From contig CAMLBF010000001.1 of assembly GCA_946478235.1 (NCBI GenBank), positions 186,001 through 250,000 of the forward strand: DNA of 64,000 nucleotides. Reading direction: 5' to 3'. Shown one piece after another: positions 26,901-36,151 of the stretch (position 1 is the stretch's first letter; each line of letters begins with the position of its first letter). The stretch comes from an uncultured Bartonella sp. Its GTDB lineage: Bacteria; Pseudomonadota; Alphaproteobacteria; Rhizobiales; Rhizobiaceae. The notes under the pieces are model-generated. The model made no database searches. It saw nothing but the letters and a program-made list of their open reading frames with translations, and was not told the origin of the DNA. Made by a program: the position numbers and the translations under genes.

Positions 26901-27708
26901 AACCAGTCGAATTGAGCACAATATCCGGTGAAACTCTCGCAAAGATCGAATCGATAATAGCATTACTGAGATCATCTTTAAGGCTTGCGACAAATATCGG
27001 TAAAGGCTGCAGTCCGCGTTCTTCCAGCGCATCTATTAGAGCTTCAATTGCAGCTGTTTGTCCACTTTGTACAAGAGCACGATAAAAACAGATCGCGACG
27101 ACTGGTCTATCTTGCTGTGATTGGACTCTTACAACATCATCAATGCTTGAATATTTTGTATTGGGCCACCAAAATCCAGCTCGCATAAGCGGGAGAGCCT
27201 CCGGCGGACGATCACCTTTGCCAAGAAGGTAGTCGCAATATCTGAGGAATAGTTGAATATTCTGATTACTCGATTCAATCAGATATTGCCATAAAGCCTC
27301 ACAATCAGCCGGCGCAACTGTACAAAATTTCTTTAATCCGTCATCTGGCTTATCGTCGCCAGGTAGTACGACCAATTTTATATCTTTTTCCAGTGCTAAA
27401 GAATGCAATATTTGCAATCCATAAGGCCAATAACTTTCCCCACCGATAACACGAACAACAATGAGTTTTGCCTGACTTGCTGTTTTTTCAACATAAGTAT
27501 CAACAGACATTGGATGCGAAAGCGCCATTAAACTGGCCAATCGCAAAGATGATGTTGCGTTTTTTAAACCTGATTTGGCAACTGATAAACTTGCAAGTTC
27601 AGTATCAGCAGCAGATAGAAACAAAATATCAGCCGGCGATTGACCTAGGTCTATCGCCGTATCGGCTTCAACAATTGTACCCTTTTGCGCTAGAAGAAGA
27701 TGCATCAC
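23977..27708 (-). CDS. cobN: Cobaltochelatase large subunit, CobN
   Basis: 1243 residues, near the usual length. It inserts Co(II) into hydrogenobyrinic acid a,c-diamide in an ATP-dependent complex with CobS and CobT, which are not in this window. Recognisable blocks: GLIMANYPGGDSRLGHGVGLD at about 390, HMGKHGNLEWLPGKALALS near 560, NDPGEGTQAKRRSAAVIIDH, and GTANMRTGGDDIAQALALIG near 910. The C-terminal region (GAMRHGFKGAVEMAATVDYL) is intact, so this looks functional. The start overlaps the cobW stop by 4 bases. CobN marks the aerobic, late-cobalt route. Confidence 0.97.
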   Translation of the reverse strand: MMHLLLAQKGTIVEADTAIDLGQSPADILFLSAADTELASLSVAKSGLKNATSSLRLASLMALSHPMSVDTYVEKTASQAKLIVVRVIGGESYWPYGLQILHSLALEKDIKLVVLPGDDKPDDGLKKFCTVAPADCEALWQYLIESSNQNIQLFLRYCDYLLGKGDRPPEALPLMRAGFWWPNTKYSSIDDVVRVQSQQDRPVVAICFYRALVQSGQTAAIEALIDALEERGLQPLPIFVASLKDDLSNAIIDSIFARVSPDIVLNSTGFAVSNGQLDRQPTILEKYNTMVLQIVFASTTLQQWQDDGRGLTARDLAMNVALPEVDGRVLTRAVSFKSAIKFDEETECNVVVHEPERERIEFVCDLAHNWIKLRGKSASERRVGLIMANYPGGDSRLGHGVGLDTPSSMIVTLNAMRAHGYQVNNIPENGNALMELLIEGPTNEGIEGRIVREYISIKKYKELFGVLDKEIQQEVIKRWGQPEDDAYVTNGVIALPLMMFGNIVVGLQPERAYGMDAKQVYHAPDIVPTHHYLAFYFWLRHIYKADAIVHMGKHGNLEWLPGKALALSRNCYPEIALGALPHIYPFIVNDPGEGTQAKRRSAAVIIDHLTPPLTRAESYGPLKDLEVLVDEYYEASGVDPRRLVKLKAEILDLVRVTGLNHDAGIEEHDNDDLALEKLDAFLCDLKELQIRDGLHIFGQAPQDEQLDNLLVALSRVPRGENEKGSLHRAIAEDLALDVDPLDCVFSTQWDGVKPEILSSLTDAPWRNTGDTVERIELLASGLVAKRIKLPDNFIKTKAVLADIENTLRPLVLACEKSEIDNFLTALDGRFVPPGPSGAPTRGRPDVLPTGRNFFSVDTRAVPTLSAWQLGKKSAELLITRYVQDHGEWPKAFGLTAWGTANMRTGGDDIAQALALIGVKPIWDAASRRITGFEVIPVSVLGRPRVDVTLRISGFFRDAFPEQIVLFDQAVRKVASLDESEDDNPIAYRYKNDVQRLKTAGLDDEAAEKQAGYRVFGARPGTYGTGVQELLDNGQWENRDDISKAWIAHSSYAYGKTEDRDHHNLLDERLRYLDAVVQNQDNREHDLLDSGEYYAFEGGMATAVASKRGAWPKVYHNDMSRPERPLIKTLQEEIGRTLHGRAVNPKWIEGAMRHGFKGAVEMAATVDYLFAFAATTNAVSNHHFEAIYKAYIDNTKIREFLESNNPAALREIAYKLNQAITRELWKPRSNSARFELEELQKGFK

Positions 27709-28772
27709 TCGTTAATTGCTTTTATCGCCTGATCCACAACAGCCTGATCAACATCATGCAAAGCAATTACCACCAGATGGCTTTCATGACGTTCATTTGG
27801 CAACCACGGGCGATCATAATAAAAATCAATGCGTTGACCAACTGCCTGTATAACTAGGCGCATGGTTTTATCAGCCACATTCACAAAACCTTTAAGGCGT
27901 AAAATATCGTGGTCAGCGATTATCTTCTGCAACTTTTCAGCAAATAGCTTGGGATCTTTAATTGTTGGGGCATGAACAACAAAACTATTAAATTCATCAT
28001 GATTATGCGGCACACCTTCCGCATGATGCAATTCGTGATGTGACTTTCTATTGTCGATATCATCTTCCGTTCCAACACCAAGTCCCAGCAACAGGTCAGT
28101 ACCTAGACTGCCAAAACTTGAAGACACCATTTTAGCAACACGATCACTGTGAGAAGAAACAATGTCACGCACATTTTCCAGCGTCTTTTCGTCGATAAGA
28201 TCAATTTTGTTCAACACAATAAGATCAGCGGCATGAATTTGATCTTCAAAAAGCTCTTCAAGGGGGCTTTCATGGTTAAATACATTTTCATGTTTGCGTT
28301 GCTCATCTATTTTTTCAAGATTATCAGCAAACCGCCCTTCTGCAACCGCCGGTGCATCAATCACCGTGATGACACCATCAACTGTAACTTGCGTTTTAAT
28401 TTCCGGCCAATTGAATGCTGCCACCAAAGGTTGCGGAAGAGCCAAGCCGGACGTTTCTATAACGATGTGATCCGGTCTATCATCACGCTCTAAAAGTTTC
28501 GTCATAGTTGGGATAAAGTCTTCTGCCACTGTGCAGCAAATACAGCCATTATTTAATTCTATCACATCGTCATCATGGCAATTTTCCAGTCCACAGCCTT
28601 TTAATAGACCACCATCAACACCAAGATCACCAAACTCGTTAATAATTAACGCAATTTTCTTCCCGTTTGCATTTTCAAGCATATGACGAATCATGGTTGT
28701 TTTACCTGATCCTAAAAAACCGGTAATAACAGTCGTCGGTATTTTGCTGCGCAAAAAGCTTTGTTTGGACAT
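27705..28772 (-). CDS. cobW: CobW, GTP-dependent metallochaperone
   Basis: 355 residues. A G3E GTPase thought to deliver cobalt to the chelatase. P-loop VITGFLGSGKTT at about 16-27, the metal-site motif GCICCTV, Walker B-like ETSGLALP, and NKIDLID for guanine binding. A His-rich stretch (SHHELHHAEGVPHNHDEF, at about 243-260) probably binds metal. A CobW C-terminal domain follows. It lies between cobP (5 bases apart) and cobN (overlapping), as in other alphaproteobacteria. Confidence 0.96.
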   Translation of the reverse strand: MSKQSFLRSKIPTTVITGFLGSGKTTMIRHMLENANGKKIALIINEFGDLGVDGGLLKGCGLENCHDDDVIELNNGCICCTVAEDFIPTMTKLLERDDRPDHIVIETSGLALPQPLVAAFNWPEIKTQVTVDGVITVIDAPAVAEGRFADNLEKIDEQRKHENVFNHESPLEELFEDQIHAADLIVLNKIDLIDEKTLENVRDIVSSHSDRVAKMVSSSFGSLGTDLLLGLGVGTEDDIDNRKSHHELHHAEGVPHNHDEFNSFVVHAPTIKDPKLFAEKLQKIIADHDILRLKGFVNVADKTMRLVIQAVGQRIDFYYDRPWLPNERHESHLVVIALHDVDQAVVDQAIKAINE

Positions 28773-28777
28773 CAGAC

Positions 28778-29290
28778 TTAACCTTTCAATTTCAACGGCA
28801 ATCCCGCCGCAATAAAGTAGACATTCGACGCGATTGCTGCGACCGCCTGGTTGAGCGTACCTGCGTAATCGGCAAAATGACGTGCCATCAGATTATCCGG
28901 TACTATGCTTAACCCAACCTCGCTTGCCACCAAGACAACATCAACATCAAGCATCTTCAAGCCATCAACGAACAATGCAATGTCATTTCCAATGTCGCGT
29001 TGATAATGCATAAGATTACCAAGCCAAACAGTTAAACAGTCAACAAGCACTATGTTATCCATAGTATTATAGCGTTGTAACTCAGCAAGAATATCTAAGG
29101 GTTGTTCCAGATTAATCCATCGCCCGTCACGTCTTACGCGATGCTTTTCAATGCGATTTCGCATCTCTTCATTAAAATATTCGCTGGTTGCAAGATATAT
29201 AGGTTGCTTACCTGCCGCCAAAACCAGATTTTCAGCAAAAGCCGATTTACCAGAACGTATTCCCCCCAATATCAAAGTGATATTTGCCAA
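28778..29290 (-). CDS. cobP: Bifunctional adenosylcobinamide kinase / guanylyltransferase
   Basis: 170 residues from TTG 29290, with GGAGG upstream. It phosphorylates adenosylcobinamide and then forms the GDP derivative. P-loop LILGGIRSGKSAFAE at the start, the guanylyl-accepting His in RIEKHRVRRDGRW, VLVDCLTVWLGNL, and ASEVGLSIVPDN toward the end are all family features. It is the first gene of cobP-cobW-cobN-cobO-eamA, so the promoter of the unit must lie in 29291-29554. Confidence 0.95.
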   Translation of the reverse strand: MANITLILGGIRSGKSAFAENLVLAAGKQPIYLATSEYFNEEMRNRIEKHRVRRDGRWINLEQPLDILAELQRYNTMDNIVLVDCLTVWLGNLMHYQRDIGNDIALFVDGLKMLDVDVVLVASEVGLSIVPDNLMARHFADYAGTLNQAVAAIASNVYFIAAGLPLKLKG

Positions 29291-29554
29291 GCCTGCCTCC
29301 GCACAACATATACAAAATAGTTTTTCACATTATCTTATTTGGTTATAATAAAATGAGAAACACATTACGACAGTACAAATACAACATAGAATGACATATT
29401 TTGATAAATGAAAATATCTTGATCAAGGCAGAATGTTGTATGGTCGGCTGGCTCAAGAATGCCCGAATTGGGTCCATTCCATAAAGTTCCGCTTACATTT
29501 TCGCAATTTATCTTTAACGAAAAACCGGCTTAGGAGAAGATAGTCGCATGTTCT

Positions 29555-31009
29555 TCAACGTGCAAGCGCAAAAAGACCTTCTACGTCTATACAGTGTTCA
29601 AGCTCGATCGCAATAGCATCCAACGCATCGTTCAATTTGTCAAAATGCTTTGCTTTGTCGGCGCTAGCACCAAGCGACTTTATAAACATTTGGCGAAATT
29701 CATCGGCTTGAAAAAGGCCATGAAGATATGTTCCCCATATATTGCCTCTTTGCGAAATCGCACCATCATGTTTTCCATTGATAATTACAGCTGGCCTCGC
29801 GCAATCTGCCCCTGTGGTGTGCCCAAGATGAATTTCATAGCCTTTCAGTGGAAGGTTGGATTCCGTATGCACAGCCTTTACATTGCGGGTAATTTTTTCC
29901 TGTTCCATCTTGGTTGTAATATCAAGCAATTGAAGTCCATCTGCTTCCGTTGCATGACCTTCCTGCGCATTGAAATCATAGATTTTTCTTCCAAGCATTT
30001 GGAAACCACCACATATGCCAATAACTGTTTTACCTTTTTCGGCACAATCAATGATTTTGTCAGCCCATCCCAATTGGCGCAAGCTTCTCATATCCGCTAT
30101 CGTGGATTTTGATCCAGGAAGTATAATTGCATCACAATTATCTGGAAACTCTGTACCCTCTTTCACAAAAAGAAGGTCTACATCACTTTCATGGATCAAC
30201 GGGTCAAGATCATCAAAATTTGCGATATGAGGTAAAATGGGTACCGCTATTTTTAACTTACCGTTTTTCGTAACAACAGTTTTATCCAGAAACATTGAAT
30301 CTTCAGCGGGTAGCAGCTTTGCCGCATTCAGCCAAGGAATAACACCATAACAAGGCCAGTTTGTGTATCTTTGGATTGCAGCAATACCATCATCAAAAAG
30401 GGTAATATCGCCACGAAATTTATTAATCATATAGCCATTAACCAATGCACGATCTTCTGCGGCGAGGATTGTATGCGTACCCACAAGAGAGGCTATAACG
30501 CCACCTCGATCAATATCGCCAATCAGAATAACTGGGATATTTGCTTCTCGTGCAAATCCCATATTCGCGATATCCCCCTGACGTAAGTTAATTTCCGCTG
30601 GAGATCCTGCCCCTTCCACCAAAACAAGATCACATTGTTGCGCCAACTTTTGATATGAAGCCATAACCTTGCTGAGTAACGTGTGTTTTAGTTTTTGGTA
30701 ATCGGCACCTTTGGCGTAGCCAGACATTTTTCCATGCACGATAATTTGCGATCCGGTCTGGCTTTGTGGCTTTAACAAAACCGGATTCATATGTACTGAT
30801 GGTTCAACCTCGCAGGCAAATGCCTGAAGCCATTGACCACGGCCAATTTCTCCGCCGTCATCGGCTACCGCAGCGTTGTTTGACATATTCTGAGGTTTGA
30901 AGGGTAATACTTTTATTCCATGACGATGTGCCAAACGACATAAACCGGCAACCAAAACTGTTTTTCCCACATCAGAACCGGTACCTTGAAACATTAAACC
31001 ACGCGCCAA
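29555..31009 (-). CDS. cobQ: Cobyric acid synthase (CobQ/CbiP)
   Basis: 484 residues from TTG 31009, with AAGGA upstream. It amidates side chains b, d, e and g of adenosylcobyrinic acid a,c-diamide with glutamine and ATP. The N-terminal P-loop is FQGTGSDVGKT, followed by FKPQNMSNNAAV and EGAGSPAEINLR. The C-terminal amidotransferase has Cys in GICGGFQMLG at about 332-341 and the His in WGTYLHGLF. It lies 264 bases upstream of cobP on the same strand and may share transcription with it. Confidence 0.96.
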   Translation of the reverse strand: MARGLMFQGTGSDVGKTVLVAGLCRLAHRHGIKVLPFKPQNMSNNAAVADDGGEIGRGQWLQAFACEVEPSVHMNPVLLKPQSQTGSQIIVHGKMSGYAKGADYQKLKHTLLSKVMASYQKLAQQCDLVLVEGAGSPAEINLRQGDIANMGFAREANIPVILIGDIDRGGVIASLVGTHTILAAEDRALVNGYMINKFRGDITLFDDGIAAIQRYTNWPCYGVIPWLNAAKLLPAEDSMFLDKTVVTKNGKLKIAVPILPHIANFDDLDPLIHESDVDLLFVKEGTEFPDNCDAIILPGSKSTIADMRSLRQLGWADKIIDCAEKGKTVIGICGGFQMLGRKIYDFNAQEGHATEADGLQLLDITTKMEQEKITRNVKAVHTESNLPLKGYEIHLGHTTGADCARPAVIINGKHDGAISQRGNIWGTYLHGLFQADEFRQMFIKSLGASADKAKHFDKLNDALDAIAIELEHCIDVEGLFALAR

Positions 31010-31399
31010 AATATCAGTCCTTTTTGTTTACCGAGGAAAAACAATTTTTCAAAAAAAATGCGATTTTCATACTTCTTTAAGTGTTCGCTAACTCGTGATT
31101 AACAATGTTCATCTAAACAGAGTTCAGAAACAAAAACAAACTGTTTCTCTCTGGATCAGGTAGTGCGTACCAGAGCAGTAACCCAAGACAAGTGTATAGT
31201 AATGTCAAGGGCATGCGTAATGTTAAAACTGCGTAAATCGTCAAACCGATTACGCAGTTTTACTAATTTTAGAATAGCGCGTTAGACCAGAAACACAGCA
31301 TTGATATACTAGATAAAACCTCGCCATGGTGAAAAGCGCGACACTGCGTTTTATCGTCTGGCACATTATTCAATTTACCAAATACATCAATCTTTCCAG
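31010..31399. other. 390-bp gap upstream of cobQ
   Basis: No gene is seen. It holds the hairpin at 31225-31261 and the leader of cobQ. I looked for B12-riboswitch conserved elements on the minus strand (the B12 box and the GCCACTG-like core) and did not find them. Confidence 0.5.
31225..31261 (-). terminator. Strong hairpin, probable terminator of the LLM oxidoreductase gene
   Basis: AAAACTGCGTAA pairs with TTACGCAGTTTT, with a further short ATCG/CGAT inner stem. The run of T after either arm makes it usable on both strands. The nearest upstream gene on the minus strand ends 139 bases away. Confidence 0.6.
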
Positions 31400-32386
31400 T
31401 TATAATTCTGGAATGAGTTCAGACAGATAACTGAATGATTTCAAGCGTTTTTTATTATCCCAAACAGGCGTTGTCACAATGAACTCGTCTGCAGATACCT
31501 CCTGAGAAAACCGTTTTAACTGATTTAACACTGTTTCTGGAGAACCAATTGCAGAACATGACAACGAATGGTCTAAAACCATACGATATTGCGGTGCTAA
31601 TGTCTTGACAAAGTGTTCCTTTGGTTTTGGCAGAGGACCTGCTTTACCTGATCTTAGATTGACAAAAGCCTGTTGTTGTGAAGAAAAGAGGAAACGAGCT
31701 TCCTCATCTGTTTCAGCAATAACCACATTGAGTGCAACCATTGCTTTCGACGATGATAAATATTCTGAAGGTTCGAAATTTTCTCGATAGGTTCTTATCG
31801 CAGTTTTTAGCTCGGCAGGCGCAAAGTGCGATGCGAAAGAATAAGGAAGACCCAAAATTGCAGCGAGTTGCGCACCATATAGACTGGATCCCAGTATCCA
31901 AACAGGAACATTAAGCCCTGCCCCAGGTACAGCACGTACTTTTTGCTCTGGTTCTGCTTGTTTAAAATAATTGAGAAGCTCTATAACACTATGCGGATAA
32001 TCATTGGGCGAACTCTCTAGAGTGCGACGCAGTGCTTGCGCTGTAAAATTATCTGTTCCCGGAGCTCGCCCGAGACCAAGCTCAACTCGATTGGGATATA
32101 ATGCCTCCAATGTGCCAAACTGCTCGGCAATTACCAAAGGAGAATGATTTGGCAACATCACACCGCCAGCACCAACAACAATCTTCTTTGTAGATGCCAA
32201 AATTTGGCCCATAAGAACAGAGGTTGCGGCACTAGCAATACCTGTCATATTATGGTGTTCTGCATACCAAACACGTGGGAAATCCAATTCTTCCAAATGT
32301 TTGGCAAGAATAATGGAATTTTGTAGCGCTTGAGAAACAGAACTACCTTCAGGAACAGGACATAAATCAAGAACAGATATTTTCAT
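31400..32386 (-). CDS. LLM-class flavin-dependent oxidoreductase (luciferase-like)
   Basis: About 328 residues from ATG 32386; a longer frame to 32422 is unlikely, as the family starts at KISVLDL. The TIM-barrel markers are [33 protein letters not shown], and [13 protein letters not shown], which put it in the YhbW/MsnO8 'alkanal monooxygenase-like' group. It binds FMN. The substrate is unknown. It stands alone between tgt and the cobalamin locus. Confidence 0.88.
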   Translation of the reverse strand: MKISVLDLCPVPEGSSVSQALQNSIILAKHLEELDFPRVWYAEHHNMTGIASAATSVLMGQILASTKKIVVGAGGVMLPNHSPLVIAEQFGTLEALYPNRVELGLGRAPGTDNFTAQALRRTLESSPNDYPHSVIELLNYFKQAEPEQKVRAVPGAGLNVPVWILGSSLYGAQLAAILGLPYSFASHFAPAELKTAIRTYRENFEPSEYLSSSKAMVALNVVIAETDEEARFLFSSQQQAFVNLRSGKAGPLPKPKEHFVKTLAPQYRMVLDHSLSCSAIGSPETVLNQLKRFSQEVSADEFIVTTPVWDNKKRLKSFSYLSELIPEL

Positions 32387-32448
32387 AATTTGTGATATAA
32401 GAAGCCACTTGCAGAACACCAAGATGTTGAGGCAAAATATCTACAAAA

Positions 32449-33579
32449 TTACTTTTCTTCGATATCGCCTTTTTCCCATCCTTCCGTTGCCATTGCTGCA
32501 AATTCAACAAAATTATGCGTTTCGATTGCACCTCGAATGCCTTGCATTAACTGTTGATAATAAGCAAGATTGTTCCAAGTCAATAACATTCCACCTAATG
32601 CTTCGCCTGCCTTTACCAAATGATGCAAATAGGCACGGCTATAATCTCTTGCAGCAGGGCACGGAGATAGTGGATCAAGAGGTCGTGGATCATCAGCATG
32701 CCGTGCATTTCTCAAATTGATTTTTCCAAATCTTGTAAATGCCAATCCATGACGTCCGGCTCTTGTCGGCATGACACAATCAAACATATCTACGCCACGC
32801 GCCACACTTTTTAATATATCATCTGGCGTGCCAACCCCCATAAGATACCGTGGCTTGTCTTCGGGTAAAATTGCACATGTAACATCCAACATGTCCATCA
32901 TGACATTTTGCGGTTCACCAACAGCTAAACCACCGATCGAATACCCTTTTAAGTTCAAATCACGTAGTGCTGTGGCAGATTGTACACGTAAGTCTGCATC
33001 ATCGCCCCCTTGCACAATGCCAAACATCGCTTTTCCTGGTTGATCACCAAAAGCCAACTTGCAGCGCTCTGCCCAACGCAAGGATAATTCCATTGCTCTT
33101 TGCATTTCATCTTTGGATGCTGGCAATGCAACACATTGATCAAGCTGCATTTGAATATCCGAATCCAATAAACCTTGGATTTCTATGGATCGCTCTGGCG
33201 TCAATTCATAACGCGCTCCATCAATATGCGATTGAAAAGTGACACCCTTTTCTGTCAATTTGCGCAATCCTGCCAAGGACATAACTTGGAATCCGCCAGA
33301 ATCCGTCAATATTGGCTTCGGCCAACGGGCAAACTCATGAAGCCCCCCAAGGCGGGCAACTCTCTCAGCACCCGGACGCAACATCAAATGATATGTATTT
33401 CCCAAAATAATGTCCGCACCAAGTTCGGAAACCTGATCCATATACATAGCTTTAACTGTACCGGCGGTGCCAACAGGCATGAAAGCTGGCGTACGAACAG
33501 TGCCGCGTGGCATCGTTATTTCCCCACGACGCGCATGGCCATCTTGCGTTATTTTTTTAAACTGGAAAGTCTCGCTCAT
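32449..33579 (-). CDS. tgt: Queuine tRNA-ribosyltransferase, with a degenerate zinc site
   Basis: 376 residues. It exchanges guanine 34 of GUN-anticodon tRNAs for preQ1. The catalytic acids are present: Asp93 in [11 protein letters not shown] and Asp267 in [14 protein letters not shown]. The usual zinc cluster (Cys-x-Cys-x2-Cys and a later His) reads [17 protein letters not shown] at 305-321 with LLTWNN at 332-337. Only one Cys (307) remains; the others are Ser305, Ala310 and Asn336. The fold and length are otherwise normal. It sits 6 bases after queA, the next enzyme of the queuosine pathway. Confidence 0.96.
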   Translation of the reverse strand: MSETFQFKKITQDGHARRGEITMPRGTVRTPAFMPVGTAGTVKAMYMDQVSELGADIILGNTYHLMLRPGAERVARLGGLHEFARWPKPILTDSGGFQVMSLAGLRKLTEKGVTFQSHIDGARYELTPERSIEIQGLLDSDIQMQLDQCVALPASKDEMQRAMELSLRWAERCKLAFGDQPGKAMFGIVQGGDDADLRVQSATALRDLNLKGYSIGGLAVGEPQNVMMDMLDVTCAILPEDKPRYLMGVGTPDDILKSVARGVDMFDCVMPTRAGRHGLAFTRFGKINLRNARHADDPRPLDPLSPCPAARDYSRAYLHHLVKAGEALGGMLLTWNNLAYYQQLMQGIRGAIETHNFVEFAAMATEGWEKGDIEEK

Positions 33580-33585
33580 AAGCCT

Positions 33586-34653
33586 TCAATCTTTTCGTTC
33601 TAATAAACTTGTGTCACCATAAGAATAAAACCGATAGCCGGTTTCAATAGCGTGATGATACGCATTGCGCATATTATCAAGCCCGTTAAATGCTGATACC
33701 AGCATAAATAATGTTGACCGCGGTAGATGGAAATTTGTCATAAGACGATCAACAAATTTGAACTTGTAGCCAGGCGTAATGAATATATCAGTCGAGCCGG
33801 ACCATTCTTTCAAGTTGCCCTGCTCGTCTGCTGCACTTTCAAGTAATCTTAATGCTGTGGTACCAACAGCAACAACCTTATTACCACGCGCTCTTACCGC
33901 CATTAACGCATCGGCAGTTTGTTGATCTATATGGCCAATTTCAGAATGCATTTTATGATGGTCGGTATCGTCCACTTTCACTGGAAGAAATGTGCCGGCT
34001 CCGACATGTAATGTCACAAAATATTCTTCAACACCGCGACTTTTAATTTCTCTCATCAGATTTTCAGTAAAATGCAAACCGGCTGTCGGTGCAGCAACAG
34101 CCCCCTCTTCACGTGCATAAATTGTTTGATAATCTTTTTCGTCTTGCGCATCTTCTCCCCTTTTTAAAGCAATATAAGGGGGTAATGGCATATGACCAAC
34201 AATGGCGATAGCACTATCGAGTTCTGCACCTGATACTTCGAACTCGAGAAGCATTTCACCGTTCTCACCTTTTTCGACGATACGGGCGCGTAACGTGGCA
34301 TTTTTATCTATTTCACCGGAGAATAAAACCGTTTCGCCCTCTTTCAACCTTTTTGCAGGCCGAACAAATGCTTTCCATTGATTGGGTGCAACACGCATGT
34401 GAAGGGTGGCTCCAATATTGGCTTGAGCATCACCCCTTATACGTATGCCTTTTAACTGCGCTTTGATAACTTTGGTATCATTAAAAACCAGCGCATCGCC
34501 CTTTTGAAATAGTAAAGGTAGGTCGGATACATGCAAATCTTCAAGCGCGCCGTCTTGTTCAACATGTAACAAACGTGCACTCTCACGCGGTACAGCCGGA
34601 CGCAAAGCAATTTGGTTTTCAGGTAATTTAAAATCAAAAAGATCAACTTGCAT
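33586..34653 (-). CDS. queA: S-adenosylmethionine:tRNA ribosyltransferase-isomerase
   Basis: 355 residues. It transfers the ribosyl group of SAM to preQ1 in tRNA, giving epoxyqueuosine. Family blocks: [20 protein letters not shown] at the N-terminus, [28 protein letters not shown] at about 187-200, [14 protein letters not shown], and [16 protein letters not shown] near the C-terminus. It is first in a two-gene unit with tgt. Confidence 0.97.
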   Translation of the reverse strand: MQVDLFDFKLPENQIALRPAVPRESARLLHVEQDGALEDLHVSDLPLLFQKGDALVFNDTKVIKAQLKGIRIRGDAQANIGATLHMRVAPNQWKAFVRPAKRLKEGETVLFSGEIDKNATLRARIVEKGENGEMLLEFEVSGAELDSAIAIVGHMPLPPYIALKRGEDAQDEKDYQTIYAREEGAVAAPTAGLHFTENLMREIKSRGVEEYFVTLHVGAGTFLPVKVDDTDHHKMHSEIGHIDQQTADALMAVRARGNKVVAVGTTALRLLESAADEQGNLKEWSGSTDIFITPGYKFKFVDRLMTNFHLPRSTLFMLVSAFNGLDNMRNAYHHAIETGYRFYSYGDTSLLERKD

Positions 34654-35013
34654 GAGAATTTACGACCATCGAACAGTTATTCATCAGAGAATATCGTATA
34701 CAGCTATACCGAACAATCAAACGATGTCGACAGAATTTTATCTATCATACGTTTTAATAAACAATCGTATAGGATTGCTATCTGTAAGATATAAAATTGA
34801 CAGGACAACGTGCTGGCTGAAAAGCGTCTTTAAACATTGCATTTTTTAGCAGCAAGCTTTTGCAGTGCGTCAATCTATCTAAATTGTTGCAGTCAGACGC
34901 CACGTCTAAAGACAGATTAATTTAGCTGCCGTTATGCTCATCAATACAGTTGATGTATATTTCAACATAACGACAACTATGAACGGAAATTCTAACGTTC
35001 TTAAAAAATGCTT
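34654..35013. other. 360-bp gap between ppiB and queA
   Basis: No gene or strong structure is seen. It is AT-rich, and all genes around it are on the minus strand, so it should hold the queA-tgt promoter and the end of the ppi unit. A short CATCAA/TTGATG hairpin near 34939 has no T-run. Confidence 0.5.
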
Positions 35014-35538
35014 TTATTCAACGTCTGATGCAATGGTTGCCTTTTGAATTAAATCGGCACCTCTTGGAGGCTCACCCCTTTTCAATTGATCAACGTTTTC
35101 CATACCTTCAACAACTTGTCCCCAGACAGTATATTGGCGATTAAGCCAAGGTGCATCTTCAAAGCAAATGAAAAATTGCGAATTACCAGAGTTTGGATTT
35201 TGCGACCGTGCCATAGACACAGTTCCGCGCTTATGCGGAATATTTGAAAATTCAGCCTTTAAATCTGGTTTTTTCGAACCACCCATACCAACATGGGAAA
35301 GTTTGAATTTTCTACTGCCTTTTTTACCAAACTCGACATCACCTGTTTGCGCCATAAAACCATCGATGACACGGTGGAAAATGACCTTGTTATAAGCGCC
35401 TGCACGCACCAATTCTTTAATACGTTTGACATGCTCTGGGGCAATATCAGGCAATAGTTCTATGACAACATTACCCTTTGAAGTTTCGAGAATAAGGGTA
35501 TTCTCTGGGTCTATTTTTTTTTCTACTTCTTCAGTCAT
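35014..35538 (-). CDS. ppiB: Cytoplasmic peptidyl-prolyl cis-trans isomerase (cyclophilin type)
   Basis: 174 residues from ATG 35538; GTG 35553 is a five-codon longer option. Cyclophilin core: FHRVIDGFMAQTGD with the catalytic Arg, GTVSMARSQNPNSGNSQFFI, and TVWGQVVEGM. No signal peptide, so it acts in the cytosol. It follows the exported paralogue ppiA by 2-17 bases, the same order as in Brucella and Bartonella. Confidence 0.93.
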   Translation of the reverse strand: MTEEVEKKIDPENTLILETSKGNVVIELLPDIAPEHVKRIKELVRAGAYNKVIFHRVIDGFMAQTGDVEFGKKGSRKFKLSHVGMGGSKKPDLKAEFSNIPHKRGTVSMARSQNPNSGNSQFFICFEDAPWLNRQYTVWGQVVEGMENVDQLKRGEPPRGADLIQKATIASDVE

Positions 35539-35555
35539 ACCGATATTTCCCACTG

Positions 35556-36137
35556 TTATTTTGCTGCTTCAATGTGTGCTTTGATGATAACATCCGGATC
35601 GGACACAGAACCATTATTATCTGTGCGTCCCTTCTTTATTTTATCAACGACATCCATGCCCTTAACAACTTCGCCCACAACGGTGTATTGACCATTTAGG
35701 AATGACGCATTGTCAAAACAAATAAAGAATTGGGAGTTTGCTGAATTAGGGTTTTGTGAACGTGCCATACCGACAGTGCCACGTTTAAAAGGAACCTTTG
35801 AAAATTCGGCGGGTAAATCTGGATAGTTTGATCCCCCCATACCTGCGCTACGAATATCAAATTCAGCACCACCTTTTTTACCGAATTTTACATCACCAGT
35901 TTGTGCCATGAACCCCGGAATAACACGGTGAAACACAACATTATCGTAAGCACCTTCTTTGGTGAGTTTTTCGATCTGGGCAACGTGTTTAGGTGCCAGA
36001 TCAGGACGCAACTTGATTGTTACATCACCATCTTTCAAAGTCAGGACTAGATTATCAGCACCAGCAGCAAATGCTACCGATGAAAGAGTGAAAATTGTAA
36101 AAACAACGGCGACAACCGCAAACAGTTTTCGAAACAC
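35556..36137 (-). CDS. ppiA: Periplasmic peptidyl-prolyl cis-trans isomerase (cyclophilin type)
   Basis: 193 residues from GTG 36137, with GGAGACG upstream. A signal peptide of about 24 residues (KLFAVVAVVFTIFTLSSVAF, cut after AFA) sends it to the periplasm. The cyclophilin domain has FHRVIPGFMAQTGD and GTVGMARSQNPNSANSQFFI, nearly the same as in its neighbour, so the pair is an old tandem duplication with one copy exported. It lies 14 bases after coaD. Confidence 0.94.
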   Translation of the reverse strand: MFRKLFAVVAVVFTIFTLSSVAFAAGADNLVLTLKDGDVTIKLRPDLAPKHVAQIEKLTKEGAYDNVVFHRVIPGFMAQTGDVKFGKKGGAEFDIRSAGMGGSNYPDLPAEFSKVPFKRGTVGMARSQNPNSANSQFFICFDNASFLNGQYTVVGEVVKGMDVVDKIKKGRTDNNGSVSDPDVIIKAHIEAAK

Positions 36138-36151
36138 TTTTACGTCTCCAT

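Noticed and set aside
31010-31399. Cobalamin riboswitch before cobQ
   Set aside because: The B12 box and core helices were not found; the only strong structure is the terminator-like hairpin at 31225-31261.
34935-34957. CATCAA/TTGATG hairpin between ppiB and queA
   Set aside because: Short stem and no T-run, so not convincing as a terminator.
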